Shown here in pieces: positions 46,163 through 55,155 of a stretch of DNA of 64,000 bases. The notes below the pieces were generated by a model that saw nothing but the letters and a program-made list of their open reading frames with translations, had not been told where the DNA came from and did no database searches. This DNA is from Saprospiraceae bacterium. Lineage in GTDB: Bacteria; Bacteroidota; Bacteroidia; Chitinophagales; Saprospiraceae. The stretch lies in assembly GCA_016716185.1 (NCBI GenBank), contig JADJWV010000002.1:968501-1032500 (forward strand), written 5' to 3'. The translations under genes were made by a program, and so were the position numbers. Numbering within the stretch: position 1 is the first letter of the stretch; each line of letters begins with the position of its first letter.

Positions 46163-47686
46163 TTATCTGGGTAAAAGATTGAATTCAACCCGCCTGTTAA
46201 GGTAACGCCCTGTTTCATTATCGTTGGGAGCAATGGGTTTACTTGGTCCAAATCCGACATAACTCAAGCGCGAAGCCGAAATACCAATGGAAATCAGGTA
46301 TTCGTAGCAAATCTTTGCCCTTCTTTCTGATAAATCCAGGTTAAATCCCGCACTCCCCGAATTATCGGTATGTCCGGCAATGCTCAAATTGTAGTCGGGG
46401 TATTTCCTCATGATCTTGGCTACTTTGTCCAAAATTGAAAAGGATTCCGACCGCAAGGTTGCGCGTCCAAGGTCAAATTGCACAGCCCGCATGGCAAAAT
46501 CCAAAGTTTCTATATCGGCTTTTTCAATAACAGGGCACCCTTTGTTGCTTGCCGGTCCCGGACTGTTGGGACAAGCATCTTGTTTGTCAGTAATCCCATC
46601 GCCATCGGTATCCGGGCAACCATTGTATTTCGCAGGTCCTGCCGCATAAGGACATTCATCATCGCTATCGGGAATGCCGTCTTTGTCGCTGTCTTTTGCG
46701 GCTACTTCAGGGCAACCACCATTGGATTTCAAGCCAGCTTTATCCGGACATTTATCTTCTTTATCTGAAATTCCATCGCCGTCAGAATCGGGGCACCCAT
46801 TCAGTTCTTTCAATCCTGCCTTGTCCGGGCAATCATCCTTTCCATCGGGCACTCCATCGCCGTCTTTGTCGGCCTCCGGACAACCTTTTAATTCTTTGAT
46901 TCCTTTTACATTCGGGCATTCGTCTTCGGTATCCGGGATTCCATCGCCGTCGGTATCCGGACAACCCATGAATTCTTCCGTTCCGGCCAATTCAGGACAC
47001 TTATCTTTTGAATCTTCTATTCCGTCTTTATCGGTATCCGGACAACCGGCAAATTTGAGCAATCCGGCTACACCCGGACACAAATCCTCGTCGTCAGGGA
47101 TTCCATCTCCATCAGTATCCGGCTTTTGAATAACAGCTTCTTCCTGAGGTTTTTTACTACCCAGAAAATACACAAAACCAAACTGATGCTGCAAATGACC
47201 TTCCCAATTGGCTACAGAAACCCGGTAATCCGATTGTACGTTGAGGTATACCTGAGGATGTACTTTAAACATCAATCCGATACCTAGCGGAACCTGAATG
47301 GCAAAGTCCCTGCCTTTTGGCAAAATAAAATTTACACCACCGACGGCATATGGATTGATCCAGTTGAAATTCTTTTTAAGATGGATTTGGGCCTGCGCAC
47401 CTATGGTGTAAAACGGAGACTTCACTTGTGCATTTAGACTATCGCGGTAAACCCCGGCTCCGATCGGAAACATGACCGAAATTTGATTTGGGAAATTCCG
47501 GACATAAGCCAATTCAAATCCATTTTGATAATTGCGTATGGCTCCTGCGTTTTCATCGCGCAACGTGCCGAAATCATAAAAAGTCTTTCTTGCTGACAAA
47601 CCTTGTTTGTAATCGAAATATTGTGCCTGCGTCCCTGAAATAAATCCAAGAAACATACAACATAAAATGATGGAAAAAGACTTCAT
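46163..47686 (-). CDS. OmpA family protein with thrombospondin type 3 repeats
   Basis: A 507-residue outer-membrane protein. A signal peptide (1-21, ending TQAQ) is followed by a beta-barrel-like part (about 22-185), seven to eight Ca-binding TSP3 repeats (DTDGDGIPDDEDLCP type, about 193-385) and an OmpA peptidoglycan-binding domain with AGHTDNSGSAGFNLDLSERRA. It probably links the outer membrane to the cell wall. The repeats may form a calcium-stiffened spacer. Confidence 0.93.
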   Translation of the reverse strand: MKSFSIILCCMFLGFISGTQAQYFDYKQGLSARKTFYDFGTLRDENAGAIRNYQNGFELAYVRNFPNQISVMFPIGAGVYRDSLNAQVKSPFYTIGAQAQIHLKKNFNWINPYAVGGVNFILPKGRDFAIQVPLGIGLMFKVHPQVYLNVQSDYRVSVANWEGHLQHQFGFVYFLGSKKPQEEAVIQKPDTDGDGIPDDEDLCPGVAGLLKFAGCPDTDKDGIEDSKDKCPELAGTEEFMGCPDTDGDGIPDTEDECPNVKGIKELKGCPEADKDGDGVPDGKDDCPDKAGLKELNGCPDSDGDGISDKEDKCPDKAGLKSNGGCPEVAAKDSDKDGIPDSDDECPYAAGPAKYNGCPDTDGDGITDKQDACPNSPGPASNKGCPVIEKADIETLDFAMRAVQFDLGRATLRSESFSILDKVAKIMRKYPDYNLSIAGHTDNSGSAGFNLDLSERRAKICYEYLISIGISASRLSYVGFGPSKPIAPNDNETGRYLNRRVEFNLLPR

Positions 47687-47770
47687 ATGATTAATATTTA
47701 TTATGCAAATGTAAATGAAATTCTTTACAATAGGGTATAAAACAGGGTATTAGATCACGGGATTCCTCAT

Positions 47771-48277
47771 TCAAAGATATTCAAAAAAACCCGTTGAAGT
47801 ATTTTTGCGAACCTGATCCCAGTTAAAACAACGGCCATTCATGGCAATATAAATTCCTTCTTGAAGGGTTTGAAGAAATGCCAGGGCACTGCCCAAATTG
47901 AAAAAACCATCTGAGGAATTGCCGAAAGCATAAGGTATCATGGCACCTGTGAGTACAATCGTTTTGCCCGGCAATTGTGCATCGGCTAATGCTTTGGCGG
48001 TTAAACTCATGGTGTCGGTACCGTGGGTAATCAGGATCTTACTTGCAGGGGATTTACGACAATTGTGGATAATGATGTCGCGGTCGGCATCGGTCATATC
48101 CAGACTGTCGAGCATCATCAGGGTATTGATATCAATATCAAGCGTGCAGCGACCCCGTTCGAGCATTTGAGGCAAATGGGTGTCTTTAAAAAAGAGCTGA
48201 CCGGTGACAAAATTGTATTCTTTGTCAAATGTTCCACCGGTAATGAAAATTTGAATGAATGATTTTTCTACAGCCAT
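47771..48277 (-). CDS. Short asparaginase-domain protein
   Basis: A 168-residue protein holding only the N-terminal asparaginase fold, with both catalytic motifs: ITGGTFDKEY and ITHGTDTMSLTAKAL (Thr in each). Full-length asparaginases are about 330 residues. Short forms of this size ending in a NGRCFNWDQVRKNTSTGFFE-like segment exist as a stable family, so this is probably a natural short enzyme rather than a broken gene. Cytoplasmic; activity on asparagine is not certain. Confidence 0.82.
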   Translation of the reverse strand: MAVEKSFIQIFITGGTFDKEYNFVTGQLFFKDTHLPQMLERGRCTLDIDINTLMMLDSLDMTDADRDIIIHNCRKSPASKILITHGTDTMSLTAKALADAQLPGKTIVLTGAMIPYAFGNSSDGFFNLGSALAFLQTLQEGIYIAMNGRCFNWDQVRKNTSTGFFEYL

Positions 48278-48339
48278 GTATTTGCAATTCGGCTTAAAAA
48301 TAAGTCTTTAGAAATGGATTTGGGGATAAGGATTTTTGA

Positions 48340-48490
48340 AATCCGGGATCGATAAGAAAAATTATTTTTTCAACTGCTTACAGATTAAAAATAACAGAAA
48401 TATATTTTTATATTATATTTAAATAGTATATGTAATATATTGATATATAATTTTATATAGATATTGTATTTTATTAATATTAATTCAGAT
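48340..48490. other. AT-rich tract before the T9SS gene
   Basis: About 150 bp with very few G or C (TATATTTTTATATTATATTT-like), resembling the tracts before the giant surface genes at 5.0 and 12.65 kb. No clean TAnnTTTG is visible. It may raise promoter activity or bind a nucleoid protein. Confidence 0.4.
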
Positions 48491-48557
48491 CCTGGCTTTG
48501 GCATGTTTTTTGCTTCGGTATCACCGTGAACTATTTTCCATCCATAAAAAACATCCT

Positions 48558-49775
48558 ATGAAACCTTGGTATTTATCCTGTCTGATGGCGATCGCAGTTA
48601 TGGTCGGAAATCATGGAAAAACCTGGGCACAATGTGCACAGGGATTTGTGACCCTCACAGGATTTACTTCAAGTGGAGGTCAGGGTACTTATTCAGACCC
48701 AGCGACGGGCAATGTCGAAATCAATTTTTGTTTTACGCTTACTGATTTCTTTGAATCCAATACCAATTGGGTACATGGCGTTTTTGTAGCCTGGGATAAT
48801 CTTCCACAGGGTGCCATCGTTTGTGAAGGCTTAACAGGCTCACAGGATGCACAACACGGAAGCAGGAAATGGAAATTCATCGATTCGATGAAGGCCGTCG
48901 AATTTGATCTTCCCGGACCTGGATTTTATGTGGATGAAGGGGATGGCAATCCAAGAAATAATTACGGTGACAACGGCATCGGGACTCCCAATGCTAAGTT
49001 TCCCGACCTGGAAGCGTTTTGCTTCAAAGTCAAAATAAATTGCGGAACAACGCCGCCGGTGGCATATGTACCTAAAGTAGTCGTCACAGGAGATGGTACT
49101 ACCGGTGGATGGACCAATATTGCATGTATGGGCGATATGTTCAGAGCCACGGAAGGAGGACCCAATGGAAATGGGGCCATTGTAGTTTGTGGTGTTGTTT
49201 TGCCTGTAAAGCTGCTGGCTTTTAAAGGAGAAGCAAGACAGGAAGGCAATCTCATCGAATGGACCGCCAGTTCCGATAATTTATTTTCACATTTCGAACT
49301 CGAGAAGAGCAGCACCAATACATCTGCTTTCGCCTATTTGGATAAAATTGAGGTTCGCAAAGGTTCAACCGGCAGCTCCAATGAAATTTTCAATTACAGC
49401 TACCTCGATAAATTTGTAACACCCTTTAGTGCATACCGCTTAAAAATGCTGGAAAAAGACGGAACCTATAAATACTCGCAAGTCATCACCATTCGCAAGT
49501 CCGGAACCAACAACGATAAAATTAAGTTTTCTGTGTATCCCAATCCGGCCCAGGATCGCATTCTCGTAAAAAGTGAAACCGACCAGCGTTACGGCGAGAT
49601 CATACTCAATTTTTACGATGTGTATGGCCGCAAAATCTTCTGCCAACAATTTTCATCGACGGCTTCCAGGCAGGAATTTTTCATTGAACTCTTTAATTTC
49701 AATAAGGGACTATATTTCATCGAGGTGATGAATGGAGATATCAAACTTGAAGGCTTGAGTTTTTTGAAACTGTGA
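48558..49775 (+). CDS. T9SS type A sorting domain protein of unknown function
   Basis: The ATG at 48558 (MKPWYLSCLMAIAV) gives 405 residues with a signal peptide ending KTWAQ; an in-frame TTG 20 codons upstream adds no signal-like start. The N-terminal half (about 25-215) has paired Cys and Gly-rich loops and no family recognised. It is followed by a bridge common in T9SS cargo (PVKLLAFKGEARQEGNLIEWTAS), a fibronectin-like segment and a sorting domain (VYPNPAQDRILVKS). Probably secreted; the role is unknown. Confidence 0.82.
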   Translation: MKPWYLSCLMAIAVMVGNHGKTWAQCAQGFVTLTGFTSSGGQGTYSDPATGNVEINFCFTLTDFFESNTNWVHGVFVAWDNLPQGAIVCEGLTGSQDAQHGSRKWKFIDSMKAVEFDLPGPGFYVDEGDGNPRNNYGDNGIGTPNAKFPDLEAFCFKVKINCGTTPPVAYVPKVVVTGDGTTGGWTNIACMGDMFRATEGGPNGNGAIVVCGVVLPVKLLAFKGEARQEGNLIEWTASSDNLFSHFELEKSSTNTSAFAYLDKIEVRKGSTGSSNEIFNYSYLDKFVTPFSAYRLKMLEKDGTYKYSQVITIRKSGTNNDKIKFSVYPNPAQDRILVKSETDQRYGEIILNFYDVYGRKIFCQQFSSTASRQEFFIELFNFNKGLYFIEVMNGDIKLEGLSFLKL

Positions 49776-49860
49776 TTAGGAGCCTAAAGCTAAAAGCAGG
49801 AAGCTAAAAGCAACTAATAATAAATATAATCTAGTATAAACTAACAATTGTAAGTTTATT
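49776..49860. repeat. Degenerate short-unit repeats and ACTAAC hairpin
   Basis: After the TGA stop come AGCTAAAAGCAGGAAGCTAAAAGC repeats in shortened form, then the near-palindrome AAACTAACAATTGTAAGTTT (49838-49857), which resembles the AAACTAAC...GTTAGTTT hairpins at 40179 and 40525. No gene is seen to 49980. Confidence 0.55.
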
Positions 49861-49980
49861 AAGTCATTTAAATATAATGCCTGATAACACTCAGAATTAT
49901 AACATTTTATAAAAAAAATATTTAGCTTTCTGCTTTTTGCTTCGAGCTTAAAGCTCATTTCGATTTATCGTCGGCTCCAT

Positions 49981-50466
49981 TCAAACCACCTTATCCGCAC
50001 AATACGACGACGCAAAAGCATCCGGTTTTGCTTTGAAAATAAATCCCATGGACAAAATATAACCCATGGCTTCGCGTAAAGCAGTATTGGATTTAAATCC
50101 GGGATCGGTATTGATGTCGGCATGAACTTCCAGTGCTATCTGATATTTTTCGAGTAAATCACATAATAAATAAGCGACTTCAATAGATTTGGCGACCTCG
50201 GTGATCATCCGCTCTTTCAATCCCATGACCTGTCTGGAAGTGCTGTGGTGAATGAACATGAATCCGCCACGCCCTTCCCGGAGAAAAACGATGACGGTTG
50301 CAAAATCGACATGATCGCCACGGGTTTGGCTATCCGTACCAATACACAACTTAAGTCTGTATCCCGCTTCCCGCTCCCGGATTATGGTCTGTTCAACGGC
50401 CTCCAGAATGGGTATTTCAATCGAATCACCGTTTAAGCGTCTCCAGCTCATATATAATGTTTGCAT
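49981..50466 (-). CDS. YkuK/DUF458-like protein (RNase H-like fold)
   Basis: A 161-residue protein matching the DUF458/YkuK family: CIGTDSQTRGDHVDFATVIV at about 41-60, an EVAKSIEVAYLL segment, a EVHADIN motif and the C-terminal KPDAFASSYCADKV. The conserved Asp residues suggest an RNase H-like site, but the activity is unproven. In Bacillus the family is linked to sporulation; the role in Bacteroidota is unknown. Cytoplasmic, transcribed alone. Confidence 0.8.
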   Translation of the reverse strand: MQTLYMSWRRLNGDSIEIPILEAVEQTIIREREAGYRLKLCIGTDSQTRGDHVDFATVIVFLREGRGGFMFIHHSTSRQVMGLKERMITEVAKSIEVAYLLCDLLEKYQIALEVHADINTDPGFKSNTALREAMGYILSMGFIFKAKPDAFASSYCADKVV

Positions 50467-50682
50467 AAATATATATAAAAAAATCAGTACGTAGCTGCTT
50501 AATTTTGAAACACTTGGATATAATTATTTCAAGGGTCGCCATTTTAATGCCAAGTAATAGAGAAATCCATGATTAATCGAGTGATTTGAATTAAGAAATT
50601 CCTAACAAATAATGAAATACCTTTGGAACTCAATTTCATAATTCCCGTTTTTGCCCGTTTATTTAAAAATTTTCGTACTGCT

Positions 50683-52782
50683 ATGAAGTATACCTCCTTG
50701 CTCCTGTTCGCATTGTTTTGTTTTGCTTGCAAGAATCAACACAATCAGCAGGAGAGCAATTCAGGCAATCATCTGATCCATGAAACATCTGCATATCTGC
50801 TTCAGCATGCTCACAATCCGGTGGATTGGTATCCCTGGAATGACGAAGCTTTGCAGAAAGCCAAAACAGAAAAGAAACTGATCGTCGTAAGTATTGGTTA
50901 TTCTTCGTGTCACTGGTGCCATGTAATGGAACGCGAATCGTTTTCAGACACTGCAGTGAGCCGGTTGATGAATACCAATTTTGTCAATATCAAAGTGGAT
51001 CGCGAAGAAAGGCCCGATGTGGATAATATTTACATGACCGCATGCCAGATCATGAATCCGGATGGCGGCTGCGGTTGGCCATTGAATGCTGTAACACTTT
51101 CCGATGGCAGGCCTGTTTGGGTTGGTACTTACCTGACCCGCGACGAATGGATGAATTTACTGACACAGATCAACGATTTGTATCACGAAGATCAAAATGA
51201 ATTGCAAAAAATCGCCAACCAACTTTCCAATAGATTGCAGGCGGACCACCGGTTTAAACTTTCAGACCAGGAATTGAGTTTTGAAGCTGCAGCATTGAAA
51301 ACGGTTCAGGAAAAACTTTCGGTCGGACTTGATTATCAGGATGGCGGTAAAAAAGGAGATATCAAATTTCCACTTCCACCTTTGCTTCGGTATCAATTGG
51401 AATATGCACATTTTGCATCCGATAAAAATGCAGACAAATTTGCGGATCTCACATTGACCCGTTTAATGGCTGGAGGTATCAACGATCAACTTGCCGGAGG
51501 ATTTGCACGCTATTCTACCGATGCGCAATGGAAAGTTCCGCACTTCGAAAAAATGTTATACGACAATGCACAACTGATCAGTCTGTATGCAGATGCCTAT
51601 AAAAAATTTAAGAGTGAAGATTATAAAAATACTTTGATCAAAACCATCCAATTCGCAAAAACGGACTTTACCAATGGAGACGGTAAATATTTTTCTTCTT
51701 TTGATGCGGAAACCGAAGGCGAGGAGGGAAAATATTACGTCTGGTCAATCGATGAAATCAAAACAGTCCTGAATGACGAAAAATTGTTTGAACTTGCTAA
51801 GAAGGTTTACAATCTCAGTCCAGGTGGCAATTGGGAAAAAGGCAAAAATGTTTTGTTTCTCAGCAAGTCCTCAACTCTTCTTGCAAAAGAATTGAAACTG
51901 GATTCAAAAAAGTTGAATGCCGATCTGGAAAATATACGTATAAAATTATTAGGTGCCCGCAAACAGCGAACCGCTCCTAAACGAGATCAAAAAATTATTT
52001 GTTCGTGGAATGCGATGATGGCCATTGCGTTTGCAGATGCATACGCCGCCCTGGGAGAAGATCCATACAAACAGGATGCTATCAAAACAGGAAATTTTAT
52101 TAAAAGCGAATTGTTGTCGGCCGAAGGAAAACTGTTCAGGACTCCAGGACAGGTAAAAAACATACAACATGGATTTTTGGATGATTATGCATATGTTATG
52201 CTGGCTATGATCCGCTTGTATGAAATCAGCTTCGACGAGAGCTGGTTGCAAACGGCTCAGCAGTTATGTGAGCAAACCTTAAAAACTTTTACCGATGAAG
52301 ACGGTGTCTATTTTTATTACAATTCTTCAGAAGACAGCAAACTCATTGCTCGCAAAAAAGAAATGGTCGATCAGGTCATTTCATCATCCAATTCATTGAT
52401 GGCTGATGTACTGCATAAATTGGGATTATACTTTTACAATCAGGAATACCTGAAAAGAAGTCAACACATGGTAAAAGGGGTTTTCGAAGGACCCGCACAA
52501 GCGGATCCCGTATTTTATGCAAACTGGCTTAGATTGTACATCCAATTTTGTAAACCACCTTATGAAGTTGCCGTTGTCGGACCGGATTTCAGCGGATTGC
52601 AGCAGCAATTGTTATCCAATTATCTCCCTCATGTAATTTTACTTGGCGGCGCCAATGAAGGTAGCCTCGAATTATTGAAAGAGAAATTACAGGAAGGATC
52701 GACCTACATTTATGTTTGCAGGAATAAGGTATGCAAATTGCCCGTGACTACTGTAAACGAGGCCTTAAAACTCATGAACTGA
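50683..52782 (+). CDS. DUF255 thioredoxin-fold lipoprotein (YyaL/SSP411-like)
   Basis: The ATG at 50683 gives 699 residues with a lipoprotein signal (LLLFALFCFACK). The N-terminal thioredoxin-like domain has NPVDWYPWNDEAL and YSSCHWCHVMERESF (C-H-W-C). A six-hairpin-type alpha/alpha barrel follows (PPLLRYQLEYA, GGFARYSTDAQWKVPHFEKMLYDNAQL), with the C-terminal VYVCRNKVCKLPV-type segment. The whole architecture is that of YyaL/spermatogenesis-associated 20 proteins; the lipid anchor is unusual against cytoplasmic homologues. The reaction is unknown. It ends 4 bp before the acyltransferase gene. Confidence 0.88.
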   Translation: MKYTSLLLFALFCFACKNQHNQQESNSGNHLIHETSAYLLQHAHNPVDWYPWNDEALQKAKTEKKLIVVSIGYSSCHWCHVMERESFSDTAVSRLMNTNFVNIKVDREERPDVDNIYMTACQIMNPDGGCGWPLNAVTLSDGRPVWVGTYLTRDEWMNLLTQINDLYHEDQNELQKIANQLSNRLQADHRFKLSDQELSFEAAALKTVQEKLSVGLDYQDGGKKGDIKFPLPPLLRYQLEYAHFASDKNADKFADLTLTRLMAGGINDQLAGGFARYSTDAQWKVPHFEKMLYDNAQLISLYADAYKKFKSEDYKNTLIKTIQFAKTDFTNGDGKYFSSFDAETEGEEGKYYVWSIDEIKTVLNDEKLFELAKKVYNLSPGGNWEKGKNVLFLSKSSTLLAKELKLDSKKLNADLENIRIKLLGARKQRTAPKRDQKIICSWNAMMAIAFADAYAALGEDPYKQDAIKTGNFIKSELLSAEGKLFRTPGQVKNIQHGFLDDYAYVMLAMIRLYEISFDESWLQTAQQLCEQTLKTFTDEDGVYFYYNSSEDSKLIARKKEMVDQVISSSNSLMADVLHKLGLYFYNQEYLKRSQHMVKGVFEGPAQADPVFYANWLRLYIQFCKPPYEVAVVGPDFSGLQQQLLSNYLPHVILLGGANEGSLELLKEKLQEGSTYIYVCRNKVCKLPVTTVNEALKLMN

Positions 52783-52786
52783 TCTG

Positions 52787-53645
<859 letters not shown>

Positions 53646-53736
53646 GATTGATGCAACTAACGAACGTTAGGATTGAAAAATAGTGACTTTAAAGTTAAAC
53701 CTTTTTCACGGAGTCGCATTCCCCTACAAGCCTAAA

Positions 53737-53794
53737 TCCCGATAAAATTGGATAATATTTTAGTAAAGAAATAATTCTATATATTTTATCGGGA
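53737..53794. repeat. 58-bp inverted-repeat (MITE-like) element, copy 1
   Basis: TCCCGATAAAAT and ATTTTATCGGGA form perfect 12-bp terminal inverted repeats around a 34-bp AT-rich centre (GGATAATATTTTAGTAAAG...). Followed by CTAAAAGCC. No coding capacity. Confidence 0.75.
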
Positions 53795-53879
53795 CTAAAA
53801 GCCTAGATGCCTAAAAGCCTACATGCCTATATGCCTAAAAGCCTAGATGCCTAAAAGCCTACATGCCTACAAGCCTAAA

Positions 53880-53937
53880 TCCCGATAAAATTGTATAATA
53901 TTTTAGTAAAGAAATAATTCTATATATTTTATCGGGA
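53880..53937. repeat. 58-bp inverted-repeat (MITE-like) element, copy 2
   Basis: Same as copy 1 at an offset of 143 bp, with a single visible change (GGATAA to GTATAA). Same 12-bp terminal inverted repeats and the same flanking CCTAA... and CTAAAAGCC. Confidence 0.75.
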
Positions 53938-54067
53938 CTAAAAGCCTAAAAGCCTACATGCCTACATGCCTACATGCCTACATGCCTAAAAGCCTACATG
54001 CCTACATGCCTAAAAGCCAAACAGACTTCTTCACTGCCAACTGCCCACTGAGGACTGCCAACTTATT

Positions 54068-54439
54068 TCATCCTTCCTTAAATTCCAGCGAAACCGAATT
54101 CACACAATGCCTCACATTTTTTGGAGTAAAACGTTCACCTTTAAAAACATGTCCCAAATGTCCGCCACAGTGGTCACATAAAATTTCTGTACGGCGGCCG
54201 TCTGCATCGGTTACGTAGCGAATGGCACCAGGGATTTCATCGTCGAAACTGGGCCAGCCGCAACCGGAATCGAATTTAGATTCAGAGCGATAAAGCGGGG
54301 CTTCGCACTGGCGGCAGATGTATGTGCCGGGCTCATAGTGTTTATTGAATTTACCCGAATACGGCAATTCGGTTCCCTTGTAGAGGATGATTCGCTTTTC
54401 TTCTTCGCTCAGCAAATTGTATTGGTCGGGTGTTTTCAC
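54068..54439 (-). CDS. msrB: Peptide-methionine (R)-S-oxide reductase
   Basis: A 123-residue MsrB. Zinc-binding pairs CRQC and CDHC, SGCGWPSF and the catalytic Cys in VRHCVNSVSLEF (C112) are all present. It reduces the R form of methionine sulfoxide using thioredoxin. No signal peptide is seen. It overlaps the msrA stop by 4 bp (ATGA), so the two are translationally coupled. Confidence 0.95.
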   Translation of the reverse strand: MKTPDQYNLLSEEEKRIILYKGTELPYSGKFNKHYEPGTYICRQCEAPLYRSESKFDSGCGWPSFDDEIPGAIRYVTDADGRRTEILCDHCGGHLGHVFKGERFTPKNVRHCVNSVSLEFKEG

Positions 54440-55095
54440 TTTTTGAGTTTGGTTTTGAATTTTTCCCGGAACTTTTTGATTTTAGGCGCAATCACGATCT
54501 GGCAATAGGGTGCAGTCCCATTTTCAGAGTAATAATTCTGGTGGTAATCTTCGGCTTCATAGAATTTCGTAAAAGGGCTTATTTCTGTAACGATAGGATC
54601 ATCCCAAAGCGCAGGGGCGACCTGGGCTTTCGACTTTTCTGCAAGTTCTTTTTGTCTGGAGTTGTGGTAAAAAATCACAGAACGATATTGAGTACCCGCA
54701 TCTGCACCTTGTCTGTTTAATGTGGTAGGATCGTGGGTCGTCCAAAAAACTTCGAGGATCTCTTCAAAAGAGATGATTTTAGGATTAAAATGGATCTGAC
54801 AAACTTCGGCATGTCCGGTGGTGCCTGTACAAATGGCCCGGTACGAGGGATTTTCCACATTTCCACCGGAATATCCCGAGACCACTTTTTCAACTCCTTT
54901 CAATTCCTGAAAAACGGCTTCTACACACCAGAAGCAGCCGGCACCCAGAGTGGCTGTTTCCTGTATCTGTTGGTCATCATTCTCAATAGTCTGATCGGTA
55001 TCATTTTGAATCATGGGCTCTGTATTTACGTTGGGTCTGGTTTCGGGTGGTTGACAATTGCTCAGCCACAAGAGGCTTAGAAAAATAAGTTTCAT
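54436..55095 (-). CDS. msrA: Peptide-methionine (S)-S-oxide reductase, lipoprotein
   Basis: A 219-residue MsrA that reduces the S form of methionine sulfoxide. The catalytic C54 is in GAGCFWCVEAVF, followed by SGYSGG and the substrate-site FWTTHDPT segment. A lipoprotein signal with C14 (LSLLWLSNC) points to an anchored periplasmic form, while the coupled MsrB has no export signal, so the pair may act in two compartments or MsrB may be exported by another route. Confidence 0.93.
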   Translation of the reverse strand: MKLIFLSLLWLSNCQPPETRPNVNTEPMIQNDTDQTIENDDQQIQETATLGAGCFWCVEAVFQELKGVEKVVSGYSGGNVENPSYRAICTGTTGHAEVCQIHFNPKIISFEEILEVFWTTHDPTTLNRQGADAGTQYRSVIFYHNSRQKELAEKSKAQVAPALWDDPIVTEISPFTKFYEAEDYHQNYYSENGTAPYCQIVIAPKIKKFREKFKTKLKK

Positions 55096-55155
55096 AAATT
55101 GTATATGAGAATGAAACAGTATATTTTAGCCAATGTTCGAAATGGCTGTGGATTT

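Larger units (their letters stand above)
53722..54017. repeat. Octamer array GCCTANAN with two embedded 58-bp elements
   Basis: Runs of GCCTACAT, GCCTAAAA and GCCTAGAT flank two nearly identical AT-rich elements. This is the reverse complement of the unit in the 26.5-kb array. A short inverted GGCAGT run (ACTGCCAACTGCC) follows at 54034-54060. Confidence 0.88.

Noticed and set aside
47771..48277. Broken asparaginase pseudogene
   Set aside because: Both catalytic motifs are intact and short asparaginases of this length are a recognised type, with no remnant of the C-terminal domain downstream.
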